The notes beneath the pieces were generated by a model. That model was not told where the DNA came from. It did no database searches and saw nothing but the letters and a program-made list of their open reading frames with translations. A stretch of 64,000 nucleotides of DNA from Piscinibacterium candidicorallinum (GTDB lineage Bacteria; Pseudomonadota; Gammaproteobacteria; Burkholderiales; Burkholderiaceae_C): the NCBI RefSeq assembly GCF_047549485.1, contig NZ_CP180191.1:2728001-2792000 (forward strand), written 5' to 3'. Made by a program: the position numbers and the translations under genes. Below are positions 14,722 to 22,215 of this stretch, in pieces; positions within the stretch are counted from its first letter, which is position 1; each line of letters begins with the position of its first letter.

Positions 14722-15927
14722 ATGCAAGAACTCATGCCCCAAGTGCGCGGATGGGTGCAGGGGCTGGAGATCGAGCCGGCCGCCCTGAGCCAGTTGCGCA
14801 ACATCTCAAAGCTGCCGATCCTGGCCGGTCCGATGGCCGTGATGCCTGACGTCCACATGGGTATCGGTGCGACCGTCGGCTCCGTGATCCCGACCAAAGC
14901 TGCCGTGATTCCCAGCGCCGTGGGCGTGGACATCGGCTGCGGGATGCTCGCTGCACGCACGCAGCTGCGCGCCGAGGATCTGCCGACCTCACTGGCCAAG
15001 CTGCGCGCACAGATCGAACGCGATATTCCAGTAGGTTTCGACGCCCACAAGGACATGCCGCGCGTGAAGTCGATCGGACTCGAGGGTATGAAGCTCGATC
15101 AGCGCCGGGTCGCCCTGGAGGATCGCTTCCAGAAGCTGAAGATCCGCGAGTATCTGGGCCGGTTCGAGGAATCCCGCCTGTGGAAGCAGTGCGGAACGCT
15201 GGGCGGCGGTAACCACTTCATCGAGGTCTGTCTGGATGAAGACGGCTCGGTGTGGCTGATGCTGCACTCGGGCTCGCGCAACATCGGCAAGACGATTGGT
15301 GAGTGCGCCATCAACCTGGCCAAGGACCAGGCTCGCGAGCTGCAGCGCAACCTGCCGGACCGCGACCTGGCCTGGCTGGACGAAGGTACGCCGCAGTTCG
15401 AGGCCTACATCGAAGCGATGCTCTGGGCCCAGGACTACGCCGCGCTGAACCGCGACATCATGTTCGTGCTGCTGCGTGCAGCCGCCGAGAAGGCCCTGGG
15501 TCGTCCGATTCAGATCACCTTCGAGTCGGTGAACTGCCACCACAACTTCACCACGGTGGAAGAGCACTTCGGTGAGCGCATGTGGATCACCCGCAAGGGG
15601 GCCGTGCGTGCACAGGCGGGACAGTTCGGGATCATCCCGGGCTCGATGGGTACGCGCAGCTACATCGTGCGTGGCAAGGGCAATCCGATGTCGTACTGCT
15701 CGTGCTCGCACGGGGCTGGGCGCCGCATGTCGCGCGGCGAGGCCAAGCGTCTGTTCGATCTGGAGGCCCTCAAGGCCCAGACCGAGGGCGTGGAGTGCCG
15801 CAAGGACGGCGGGGTCCTTGATGAGATTCCGGCGGCCTACAAGGACATCGACCAGGTGATGGCTGCGCAGGCTGAACTGGTCGACGTCATGCACACCCTG
15901 AAGCAGGTGTTGTGCATCAAGGGTTGA
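14722..15927 (+). CDS. rtcB: RNA-splicing ligase RtcB inside the tRNA array
   Basis: 401 residues, the normal length for bacterial RtcB. It joins RNA ends with 2',3'-cyclic phosphate (or 3'-phosphate) and 5'-OH using GTP and Mn2+. Signature segments are DVHMGIGATVGS, GVDIGCGM (metal-binding Asp and Cys), GGNHFIE, HSGSRNIGK, NCHHNF, GSMGTRSYIVRG and SCSHGAGR, whose histidine is the guanylylation site. CAGGAG precedes the ATG at 14722; an earlier in-frame start overlaps tRNA-Arg and is rejected. It sits between tRNA genes on the same strand, so co-transcription is likely. No RtcA or RtcR is nearby. A perfect 8-bp hairpin (15963-15983) follows. Confidence 0.95.
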   Translation: MQELMPQVRGWVQGLEIEPAALSQLRNISKLPILAGPMAVMPDVHMGIGATVGSVIPTKAAVIPSAVGVDIGCGMLAARTQLRAEDLPTSLAKLRAQIERDIPVGFDAHKDMPRVKSIGLEGMKLDQRRVALEDRFQKLKIREYLGRFEESRLWKQCGTLGGGNHFIEVCLDEDGSVWLMLHSGSRNIGKTIGECAINLAKDQARELQRNLPDRDLAWLDEGTPQFEAYIEAMLWAQDYAALNRDIMFVLLRAAAEKALGRPIQITFESVNCHHNFTTVEEHFGERMWITRKGAVRAQAGQFGIIPGSMGTRSYIVRGKGNPMSYCSCSHGAGRRMSRGEAKRLFDLEALKAQTEGVECRKDGGVLDEIPAAYKDIDQVMAAQAELVDVMHTLKQVLCIKG

Positions 15928-16009
15928 GGCGAAGCGCCTTGGCCGATCCAGTGCCTTGCCTGCGGCGCACCATGTGTGCGCCGTGGAGAAGACATTGAAG
16001 GTTTTCAGT

Positions 16010-16086
16010 CTCGGTGTAGCTCAGCCAGGTAGAGCATCTGCTTCGGGAGCAGAGGGCCGCAGGATCGAAGCCTGCTACCGAGACCA
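16010..16086 (+). tRNA. tRNA-Pro (CGG)
   Basis: Acceptor CTCGGTG/TACCGAG, anticodon stem TCTGC/GCAGA with loop TTCGGGA, encoded CCA. First tRNA after rtcB. Confidence 0.9.
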
Positions 16087-16097
16087 ATTCCTACCCT

Positions 16098-16173
16098 CCC
16101 TTCGTAGCTCATCAGGCAGAGCAGCGGACTCTTAATCCGAAGCGCGCAGGTTCGAAACCTGCCGAAGGGACCA
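16098..16173 (+). tRNA. tRNA-Lys (CTT)
   Basis: Acceptor CCCTTCG/CGAAGGG, loop CTCTTAA, T arm GCAGG/CCTGC, encoded CCA. Confidence 0.9.
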
Positions 16174-16179
16174 TCCTGT

Positions 16180-16256
16180 TGGGGAGTCGCCAAGAGGCTC
16201 AAGGCACTGCGTTCTGAGCGCAGACACCGTGGGTTCGAATCCCACCTCCCTTGCCA
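16180..16256 (+). tRNA. tRNA-Gln (CTG)
   Basis: Anticodon stem CTGCG/CGCAG with loop TTCTGAG, T arm GTGGG/CCCAC, weak terminal acceptor pair typical of Gln, encoded CCA. Confidence 0.9.
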
Positions 16257-16274
16257 GAGTCAGTGCCCTGTGGT

Positions 16275-16350
16275 GTGACCGTAGCTCAATCGGTGGAGCT
16301 GCACGCTGTGACCGTGCCGGTTGTCGGTTCGAATCCGACCGGTCACCCCA
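16275..16350 (+). tRNA. tRNA-His (GTG)
   Basis: Acceptor GTGACCG/CGGTCAC, loop CTGTGAC, discriminator C and encoded CCA. The base at -1 is T rather than the usual G. The gene is flanked by TGCCCTGTGG (16263-16272) and its complement CCACAGGGCA, which includes the CCA. Confidence 0.88.
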
Positions 16351-16390
16351 CAGGGCATTGAGCGCTGATCGGCCTGGGCAGCCCGTCGCC

Positions 16391-17089
16391 CTAAGCCGGG
16401 ATGCCGGGATCCGACGAAGACCGTGCCTGCGGCTGCGTAATCAGCGGCAAGCACTCCGCGTGCTCGCTGTACGCCCTCGAAATTCGATCCATGAGTGATG
16501 GCGAATCGGTCAACGAAGCCAGCAGCCGAAAGCTCAGGTGCAGCAGTCCATTCGAGAGTCGAATGACGCTCTCAGCCAGCTGAGGCGGAAAGCCTGTCAG
16601 GGCGCGTTGAAGCGGATGGATCCCGCCATGGACATAGGAATTCAAGGCATGGCGGTTGTACTGGTTGAACTCCTCCAGAGGCTGCAAGAGGCCTGGAGGC
16701 GCTGCCTTGACGACGGCGTTCAGCATGTCGATGTAGCCAGGCAGGTTCTTGGCGGCCATTTCAGCCGCCGGGCCGAGTGGCTGGTTGAGCTTCTGTAGCT
16801 GGGTTGAGTTTGCGCAGTAGAGCAGCCACGCTGCGCGTAGCAAGGCCTCGTACTGCAGTCGAAGAATCGCGGCACCTGTACGGGGCGCATCCACCGCATT
16901 CGCACAGCGCAGTACGTGGGCATGCTCAACGCTCAGCAGGCAAGCAGCCGCAGCCAGCTCGTGTCGTTCGTCTTCAGACGGAACAACGCTCAGGTCTGGC
17001 CCGAGAAGATTCTGCATCGCATGTTCAAAGGCGTCTGACTGCGCAAGCAGTCGCTCAAGCGAGGGCGAGGTCTGATCATTCACGATCAC
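16391..17089 (-). CDS. Hypothetical helical protein
   Basis: A 232-residue, largely alpha-helical protein on the strand opposite the tRNAs. The central segment RTGAAILRLQYEALLRAAWLL and the later NRHALNSYVHGGIHPL recall DUF5677/DUF6988-type proteins, in which arginine, glutamate and histidine positions are conserved. I cannot assign a family firmly. It interrupts the array between tRNA-His and tRNA-Leu, so it may be a later insertion. Confidence 0.5.
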   Translation of the reverse strand: MIVNDQTSPSLERLLAQSDAFEHAMQNLLGPDLSVVPSEDERHELAAAACLLSVEHAHVLRCANAVDAPRTGAAILRLQYEALLRAAWLLYCANSTQLQKLNQPLGPAAEMAAKNLPGYIDMLNAVVKAAPPGLLQPLEEFNQYNRHALNSYVHGGIHPLQRALTGFPPQLAESVIRLSNGLLHLSFRLLASLTDSPSLMDRISRAYSEHAECLPLITQPQARSSSDPGIPA

Positions 17090-17121
17090 GGACTCTGCGC
17101 TCTGGGCAGATGCAAGTCAAC

Positions 17122-17207
17122 AGCCCGCCTGGCGAAATGGCAAACGCGGCCGACTCAAACCCGGCCCACCCACGGTGATGCAGGTTCGACTCCTGCGGCG
17201 GGCACCA
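17122..17207 (+). tRNA. tRNA-Leu (CAA)
   Basis: Acceptor GCCCGCC/GGCGGGC, loop CTCAAAC closed by an A:C mismatch, class II variable arm, T arm GCAGG/CCTGC, encoded CCA. A shifted loop would read TCA, but the Leu reading fits other tRNA-Leu genes better. Confidence 0.8.
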
Positions 17208-17218
17208 ATCATCTTCAT

Positions 17219-17301
17219 CCCCCGGTGGCTCATGGAAACTGGCACACCTACCTGCCTTAGAAGCAGGGCTCTTCTGGGTTCGAATCCCAGCTGGGGGACC
17301 A
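17219..17301 (+). tRNA. tRNA-Leu (TAG)
   Basis: Acceptor CCCCCGG/CTGGGGG, anticodon stem CCTGC/GCAGG with loop CTTAGAA, variable arm, encoded CCA; 83 nt. Confidence 0.88.
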
Positions 17302-17306
17302 TCTCT

Positions 17307-17464
17307 TGACGGCACCGGTGTCTCGAACACCGACGTAACCGACAGCCTTTCGCAATCCAGAGCCTTTAGCGAGCGAAAGTGCCTGTGAGGCTCGGCTCCG
17401 GGCGACCGGGTAAGTGCGTGCGTAGAAAGGCGTGCTATCGCGTGGTGCAAATCCACAGCCGTCA
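17307..17464. ncRNA. tRNA-like RNA or tRNA remnant
   Basis: TGACGGC (17307-17313) and GCCGTCA (17458-17464) form a perfect 7-bp closing stem around 144 nt. Next to the left arm, CGGTG-TCTCGAA-CACCG looks like a serine (CGA) anticodon arm on the plus strand. On the minus strand it is a perfect T arm with loop TTCGAGA, two bases from the acceptor. Near the right arm, GTGG-TGCAAAT-CCAC resembles a plus-strand T arm. No CCA is encoded on either strand. It could be a decayed tRNA-Ser, a tRNA with an insert, or a tRNA-like structured RNA. Confidence 0.4.
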
Positions 17465-17477
17465 TCCCTCCCATCTT

Positions 17478-17553
17478 GGGGCGTTAACTCAGCGATCAGA
17501 GTGCCGGCCTGTCTAGCCGGAAGCCACCGGTTTGAATCCGGTACGCCTCGCCA
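17478..17553 (+). tRNA. tRNA-Asp (GTC)
   Basis: Acceptor GGGGCGT/ACGCCTC, anticodon stem CCGGC/GCCGG with loop CTGTCTA, encoded CCA. Confidence 0.9.
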
Positions 17554-17561
17554 TTCGCCTT

Positions 17562-17638
17562 GCCGGCGTAGCTCAGTTGAACAGAGCAGCGGCTTCCGAA
17601 GCCGCAGGCCGCTGGTTTGAGTCCAGCCGCTGGCGCCA
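17562..17638 (+). tRNA. tRNA-Arg (CCG)
   Basis: Acceptor GCCGGCG/CGCTGGC, anticodon stem GCGGC/GCCGC with loop TTCCGAA, encoded CCA. Last gene of the array. Confidence 0.9.
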
Positions 17639-17687
17639 AACCTACACACGATCAGGTTGACTACTTTCTACACCCTGGAGAACCGCG

Positions 17688-18254
17688 ATGCGCGTGCTCA
17701 AGCTCGACATCAGCGGCATCCCCGAAGCCTGGATCACCCCGGAGGACGCTGCTGCCTACTACGCCACTGAGAGCGTGGCCTACACATTGGGCGACCCCAT
17801 GCTGGCGCTTCGCGGCGGGACGAATCGTCATGGCCAGCAATCGCGGATCGAGATCCACCCGATACTGGCGGTGAACGGCGCGTCGGCCGCAGGCGTGCTG
17901 CTGGCGGCTACGCCGCGGCTGACCCGCTTCAATCACAAGCTGTTCGCGCGGGATCGCCACCTGTGTGCGTACTGCGGCGCGAGCTATGCCGCAGAGCAAC
18001 TGACGCGCGAACACGTTGTGCCGTTGGCGCAGGGCGGCGAAGACCGCTGGATGAATGTGGTGACTGCATGCCGGTCATGCAACCAGCGCAAGGCCAACCG
18101 CACGCCGGAGCAGGCGCGCATGCCGCTGCTTTACCTGCCGTATGTGCCCTGCCGTTGGGAGGACATGATTCTGCAGGCACGCAACGGCAGCATCCTGGCG
18201 GATCAGATGGCGTTTCTTCGGTCGGGGTTGCCGGCGCGGTCGCGGTTGAACTGA
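17688..18254 (+). CDS. HNH endonuclease family protein
   Basis: 188 residues. The C-terminal half carries a classic HNH/zinc module: CAYCGA, then TREHVVPLAQGGED with the metal-binding histidine, NVVTACRSCNQRKAN with the asparagine and the second cysteine pair. The N-terminal ~75 residues are a separate domain, as in many stand-alone HNH proteins of phages and cyanobacteria. GGAG precedes the ATG. It directly follows the last tRNA, the position typical of homing-type nucleases that help spread tRNA arrays; that role is inference. Confidence 0.85.
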   Translation: MRVLKLDISGIPEAWITPEDAAAYYATESVAYTLGDPMLALRGGTNRHGQQSRIEIHPILAVNGASAAGVLLAATPRLTRFNHKLFARDRHLCAYCGASYAAEQLTREHVVPLAQGGEDRWMNVVTACRSCNQRKANRTPEQARMPLLYLPYVPCRWEDMILQARNGSILADQMAFLRSGLPARSRLN

Positions 18255-18569
18255 GCTCAACGGCGTGCTCTCCCTAGGGCGGCAGGTAGCCTCGGGATTG
18301 GGTCACGTCGGCTGGAAGCTCATTGATGGGCTGCCACGTGCGCACGATCAACCCGTGCTCGCGCACTGCGATTCTTTCGCGCCTTAGAAGTTCGGGTGGT
18401 ACCCCGCAGGCGGAGGTTCCGAGAAAGAACACACGGGTTTCGGAAGTCCCGGTGTGACTCAGCTGGCTTGCTTCGACGCGCTCCGACAGCAGCGCGCGCG
18501 GTCCGCGCAAAAAAACCGCTACTTCTTGGCGCGGTGCACTTGCCACTGATCCCCGTGGCCGAAGGGTTG
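18255..18569. other. Spacer without a convincing gene
   Basis: A 90-codon minus-strand frame (18274-18546) exists but would start with GTG and lacks a clear ribosome site. Nothing else recognisable. Confidence 0.3.
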
Positions 18570-19010
18570 CTAGTCGCGCTCGATGACCGCGTAGGTCAAC
18601 TCCAGCAATTGCATCATCCGTGGGTCGGGGTCGTCCACGTAAGCAATAGCGGACAGCGATGAAATGCTCACTGCGTTACCCCGAGTTTCGACGGTTAGGC
18701 TGAGATTGCCCGCATCCATCAGCACCCAGTTGTTCAGTACCAAGGGGATTTCGATGCGTTCGACGTAGTCAAATAGTCGGAGGCAAGAATCTTGATCAGG
18801 GTGCACCCGGAATGCTTCGTCGTCCGGTAGAAACTCCTTGTCGCGGCCAAACCCACCGTCCTCCAAAACGCGCGTGAACATCAGTGCAACACCATCAGCA
18901 GCGCGTCGCTCGATGAACCACTCTTGCGCCTCACCAATGGCGCCGGGGGTACTGAGCACATGAAGGCGAAGATGTTCCACGTTGGGTCGACGTCGTCGCA
19001 GGAGGCGCAT
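18570..19010 (-). CDS. Hypothetical protein
   Basis: A 146-residue acidic protein after a basic start (MRLLRRRRP), with alternating strands and helices (VLSTPGAIGEAQEWFIERRA, and VLNNWVLMDAGNLSLTV). No family recognised and no signal peptide or membrane segment. Its downstream neighbour on the same strand is beyond the spacer toward the HNH gene. The upstream 185 bases (19011-19195) contain only a possible 34-codon minus frame (19076-19180) ending LGLQAVARE. Confidence 0.45.
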   Translation of the reverse strand: MRLLRRRRPNVEHLRLHVLSTPGAIGEAQEWFIERRAADGVALMFTRVLEDGGFGRDKEFLPDDEAFRVHPDQDSCLRLFDYVERIEIPLVLNNWVLMDAGNLSLTVETRGNAVSISSLSAIAYVDDPDPRMMQLLELTYAVIERD

Positions 19011-19195
19011 AGCCTACTGAATGGCAGCCCGCTCCGCCAGCAGCGCGGCGATCAGGCGGCCGGCACATTGACGGTCTACTCGCGCGCCACCGCCTGCAGA
19101 CCCAAGCGATACCCCTGCAGCATCGCCGGGTCCTGAGCCCGATCTGCTCCGAAGGTGACAGCGCCGCCCGACGGCCTCACCCTACCCCACCACTC

Positions 19196-19426
19196 ATGCA
19201 GAAGACGCTCTACTCCATCCGATTCAAGGCCAACGCTGAAATGGTCTTTCCCATCCAGGCCAAAAAGCTAAGCGACTGGTTCCCGGACTACCGGCCTGAG
19301 GACCCGTGCGGTGTGTACGTGGAAATCGAAGGCGGCCCCCCGTTGCTGGTTCAAGCCGTCACTGAGAACGGACGCACCTGGGTACTTTCGCCGCAAATGG
19401 GGCAACTGGTGCCTGTGGACCCGTGA
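19196..19426 (+). CDS. Hypothetical small protein
   Basis: 76 residues starting MQKTLYSIRFKANAE and containing KLSDWFPDYRPEDPCGVYVE. It reads like a folded beta-rich domain. No family recognised. It is the only plus-strand gene between 18.3 and 28.7 kb. Confidence 0.4.
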   Translation: MQKTLYSIRFKANAEMVFPIQAKKLSDWFPDYRPEDPCGVYVEIEGGPPLLVQAVTENGRTWVLSPQMGQLVPVDP

Positions 19427-19459
19427 GGGGCAAGCGTCACATCCTGGGTCACGCTGGTT

Positions 19460-20620
19460 CTAGGGCCCAGGAAAACAGGCGGCAGCGCGCAAGCAGACCT
19501 CCGTGGTCTTGCGCTGCGCCAAGGCAGACGTGGGCTCGCAGGCGCCCGGCGTCGGCCCCGTGCCGCACTCAAAAGTCTGTTCAAGTTCCTCGACTTTCAT
19601 GGCGGGCATCTGAGCACAGAGCCTCGACGCATCGGCTTCACTCATGCGCCGTGCCGCATGCCACGTGGCAACAAACCGGTTTGGTCCTGCTTCACGGATC
19701 TGGGGACGCAGGATGCGTGGTGCTGTGACATCGTCCGACCGCATTGAAAGCCGTTCCAGTTCCAGATGAGCCAGTATCGGCTGTTCCGCTTCTTCAGGGC
19801 TTGCTTCCCTCAGAACGGACACTTTGCCGCCGTTGAGTGCAAAGCTCAGTTCACAGCGGCGCTCCTCCTGGTATGCGATCCATTGGCCCGGTACCCGCGT
19901 CGCGTACGCGGTCTGGCGGTCCTGCCAAGCGATCAGCTGATACCTGTCTGACAGCAGGAAGCCGGTGACATGGGCGACTGCCAAGTCCTCGGCACCGAGC
20001 GATCTTTGTGGGACCACCCAGCGCATGAGGCGGCGGGTACTGCTGAGCTGATCGACTTCGATCAGTGTCCTGTCAGCGCTCGTACCTTTCACGACCGCTG
20101 CGGTCAATGCGGCGAGACGGTCTGTATTGATGTCGACAGGCTCCGCCCGAAGCGCATCCCGCAGCGCCAGTGCCATGGGCGTCAGGAGCGGCGATTCAAT
20201 GGGCTCGGAGAACACCAGTCGGGACTGGGGCGCCTTCACCGTCTGCGTCGCCTCCGCGCGTTGCTGACTGACAAGAGCCTGCTTCTCAGCGATTGCTGCC
20301 CGCTTGTGCGACATCGACCACACCAGCGATGCGGCTGCGCATACTGCGAGCCCAACCGTCCAGTACGCTAAACCCTGGGGCGGCAGCAGCCACATCAACA
20401 CAGCGCTCAGCAGCAGCAAGGTGACGAGGAACAGCACCCAAGCAATGACGATGATGTAAAGCACGTAGCCGCCCGAACCCTCAAACGACGGTCGTGCATT
20501 TGATTCATGCCAGGCCATGATCCCGTTGAACAGGCTGGCACAGCCCAGCAGGGCGATGAGGCCATGCGCCATCAGCGCCACGATGACGCGCCGGTCTTTC
20601 AGCTTGCTCAGGCGGCTCAT
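19460..20620 (-). CDS. Hypothetical inner-membrane protein
   Basis: 386 residues with three N-terminal transmembrane helices (about residues 12-34, 50-80 and 84-102), followed by a ~280-residue soluble domain with several cysteines near the C-terminus (CAQ, FECGTG, EVCLRAAACF). The topology suggests a periplasmic C-terminal domain with disulfides, though this is inference. Followed on the minus strand after the next gene block, it may share a transcript with the two small membrane genes upstream (20688-21295). Confidence 0.5.
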   Translation of the reverse strand: MSRLSKLKDRRVIVALMAHGLIALLGCASLFNGIMAWHESNARPSFEGSGGYVLYIIVIAWVLFLVTLLLLSAVLMWLLPPQGLAYWTVGLAVCAAASLVWSMSHKRAAIAEKQALVSQQRAEATQTVKAPQSRLVFSEPIESPLLTPMALALRDALRAEPVDINTDRLAALTAAVVKGTSADRTLIEVDQLSSTRRLMRWVVPQRSLGAEDLAVAHVTGFLLSDRYQLIAWQDRQTAYATRVPGQWIAYQEERRCELSFALNGGKVSVLREASPEEAEQPILAHLELERLSMRSDDVTAPRILRPQIREAGPNRFVATWHAARRMSEADASRLCAQMPAMKVEELEQTFECGTGPTPGACEPTSALAQRKTTEVCLRAAACFPGP

Positions 20621-20687
20621 GCGCTCCGTATCAAGGATTCACGCTCTGGTGCAACGCGGGTGCAACCACGCATGATTTGACAAGTGT

Positions 20688-20984
20688 TTACGGCTTTGCG
20701 GACTCGCCGGCAGAGGCGGGCTTCTCCGCGGACTCCATCTGCTTGACCCGTTCGGCAGCGTCCCGCGCCAGGGCAGCGGCATCCTGTGCCATGGCAGGCT
20801 CAGCTCGACTCGCAGCCTCCTGAGCGGCTCGCAGCGCCTCGCGTTCGACACGGCTCAACCACGTTGCCCCGACGCCGTAGAGAAGGCTCAGCCCGATGAC
20901 GACCTTCAGAAAGCGTGCCTGCGCACGCCGATTGGCACGCTCGTCATCCGGGGCCTCGGAGGCTTGGTGGCGCAGCTCGCTCAT
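20688..20984 (-). CDS. Small single-pass membrane protein with helical tail
   Basis: 98 residues. One transmembrane helix (FLKVVIGLSLLYGVGATWL) is followed by an alanine/glutamate-rich helix likely to form a coiled coil (REALRAAQEAASRAE...AERVKQMESAE). The ATG at 20984 overlaps the stop of the upstream gene (ATGA), so they are co-translated. Function unknown. Confidence 0.5.
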   Translation of the reverse strand: MSELRHQASEAPDDERANRRAQARFLKVVIGLSLLYGVGATWLSRVEREALRAAQEAASRAEPAMAQDAAALARDAAERVKQMESAEKPASAGESAKP

Positions 20985-21295
20985 CTGCTCATCCCCGAAC
21001 CCAGCGCCAGGATGGCCAACACGGCAAGACCCGGGATGATGGCAATGGTCGAAGCCTGCAACAGCCACATCCGCTTGAGCGCCCCGGCGGTGCCGACCCC
21101 TGCCCCCTCCAGGTAGGCGAGGCCTGCGCAGCAGACGCCACAGATCCAACCGACGAAGACCCAGGCGGCCGTGCCACCCCAGGCGCCTGTAGCGATCCAC
21201 AGGATCGGTCCACCCAGATGCGATCCAATGCATGCCATCACCCAGCCATGGTGTAGGGTGGGTCGCTGTATCAATGCCGTGTCTGAAGGGTTCAT
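20981..21295 (-). CDS. Small multi-pass membrane protein
   Basis: 104 residues with three hydrophobic helices (HLGGPILWIATGAWGG, AAWVFVGWICGVCCAGLAYL and IAIIPGLAVLAILALG). The start overlaps the stop of the AP2-domain gene (4 bases), continuing the minus-strand operon that begins with vgrG. No family recognised. Confidence 0.5.
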   Translation of the reverse strand: MNPSDTALIQRPTLHHGWVMACIGSHLGGPILWIATGAWGGTAAWVFVGWICGVCCAGLAYLEGAGVGTAGALKRMWLLQASTIAIIPGLAVLAILALGSGMSR

Positions 21296-21861
21296 GCGTG
21301 CATTTTGGCCGTCGTCGCACGGCGACCGCGGCGGGTTGACGTGCGTGGTGACTGCGATGCTTCCGCTTGGCCCAGCGTGGCGACGTAGGCCTTGCGTGCC
21401 GCGACTGCCAGATCGAAGGCGCGCGCCTCACCGTAACGGTGGATGGCGAATCGCTTCGCTCGTGGAAGACCGTTGTCGTCGCGCACGTAGGCCGACCAGT
21501 AGGCCAGGATCAAGGGCTCGCCGGAGGCGCTCACGCGCCGATCCTCAATGCGACACACGCCCCGAACCCCCGAGGTGTTGTTCGCTAGCGGTTTGACCGC
21601 TTGCTCCTTGCGTGTGTAGCTGGGCAGGGCGGCACGTTGATCGTCGCGCCACTTGCGCGCAGCCGCCAGCGCCTTGCGCTCCGTGCCGTACTGCAGATTG
21701 CTGAAGCGCTTGATGTAGCCGCGGTTCTTGCGCTCGAAGTGCACCAGAAACGCCACCGTCCCGGTGGTCAGCGTCGTGACCTTCAGGATGGCCGGCTCGA
21801 CAGGCTCGTACTGGAGGTTTTCTCGATGAGCAGTCATACGGTGAGACGTGCGGGTGCTCAC
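21292..21861 (-). CDS. AP2-domain DNA-binding protein
   Basis: 189 residues. Residues ~100-165 match the AP2/ERF fold: NNTSGVRGVCR, then three strands (YWSAYVRD..., KRFAIHRYG) and the helix EARAFDLAVAARKAYV. Bacterial and phage AP2 domains usually occur with HNH nucleases as DNA-recognition modules; here there is no nuclease domain. The C-terminus is basic (TRRGRRATT). The start overlaps the PAAR gene's stop by four bases, so this regulator-like gene is embedded in the T6SS cassette operon. Confidence 0.7.
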   Translation of the reverse strand: MSTRTSHRMTAHRENLQYEPVEPAILKVTTLTTGTVAFLVHFERKNRGYIKRFSNLQYGTERKALAAARKWRDDQRAALPSYTRKEQAVKPLANNTSGVRGVCRIEDRRVSASGEPLILAYWSAYVRDDNGLPRAKRFAIHRYGEARAFDLAVAARKAYVATLGQAEASQSPRTSTRRGRRATTAKMHA

Positions 21862-22163
21862 CCGCGCGTAAGTTGAGGCAGGGTGCCGATCAGCGAGGCG
21901 CCAAAGCGCGTCTTGCGCCCTTCAGGAGCGACCGGAATCATGCCAATGATCCATTCCGGATCAACTTCGATGATGACACACGACGCGGTGTGCGCGGGCC
22001 GCGGACGCACACAGTGGTCGTCGTTGTACGCGAGGGGTTCACCCATGATGGACGGTTGAATCGCTCCTGCTTGAACCACCGTGCCACCATGGCGACGTAG
22101 CTCACCCGGCCGAATCGCTCCCTTCATTCTTCGAGTCCCTCGATGCACAGGAATGGCCCGCAT
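21858..22163 (-). CDS. PAAR-domain protein (T6SS spike tip)
   Basis: 101 residues from the ATG at 22163; a longer frame starts at 22289 within the upstream gene. The pattern RPGELRRHGGTVVQAG, then IMGEPLAYNDDHCV and the final APEGRKTRFGASLIG follows the three repeated turns of PAAR tips, although the usual histidine/cysteine zinc ligands are only partly kept. PAAR proteins cap the VgrG trimer. Immediate linkage to Tle1, DUF4123 and VgrG genes supports the call. Confidence 0.7.
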   Translation of the reverse strand: MRAIPVHRGTRRMKGAIRPGELRRHGGTVVQAGAIQPSIMGEPLAYNDDHCVRPRPAHTASCVIIEVDPEWIIGMIPVAPEGRKTRFGASLIGTLPQLTRG

Positions 22164-22215
22164 CGGGAGAAAACCGCCTTCGGGCTCACCGTGCGTAGCG
22201 CAGCTGAATGTGAAC

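Noticed and set aside
17122..17207. Suppressor tRNA reading UGA (anticodon TCA)
   Set aside because: Shifting the loop by one base gives the normal Leu CAA anticodon with a class II variable arm, which fits better.
7502..17638. CRISPR-like array
   Set aside because: The regularly spaced similar units are tRNA genes with different anticodons, not identical repeats with spacers.
18481..18540. GC-rich palindrome followed by a run of A
   Set aside because: On the minus strand the T run precedes the stem, so it is not a terminator there, and no plus-strand gene needs one.
18274..18546. 90-codon minus-strand frame
   Set aside because: GTG start, no ribosome site, no recognisable family; kept only as a note in the spacer entry.
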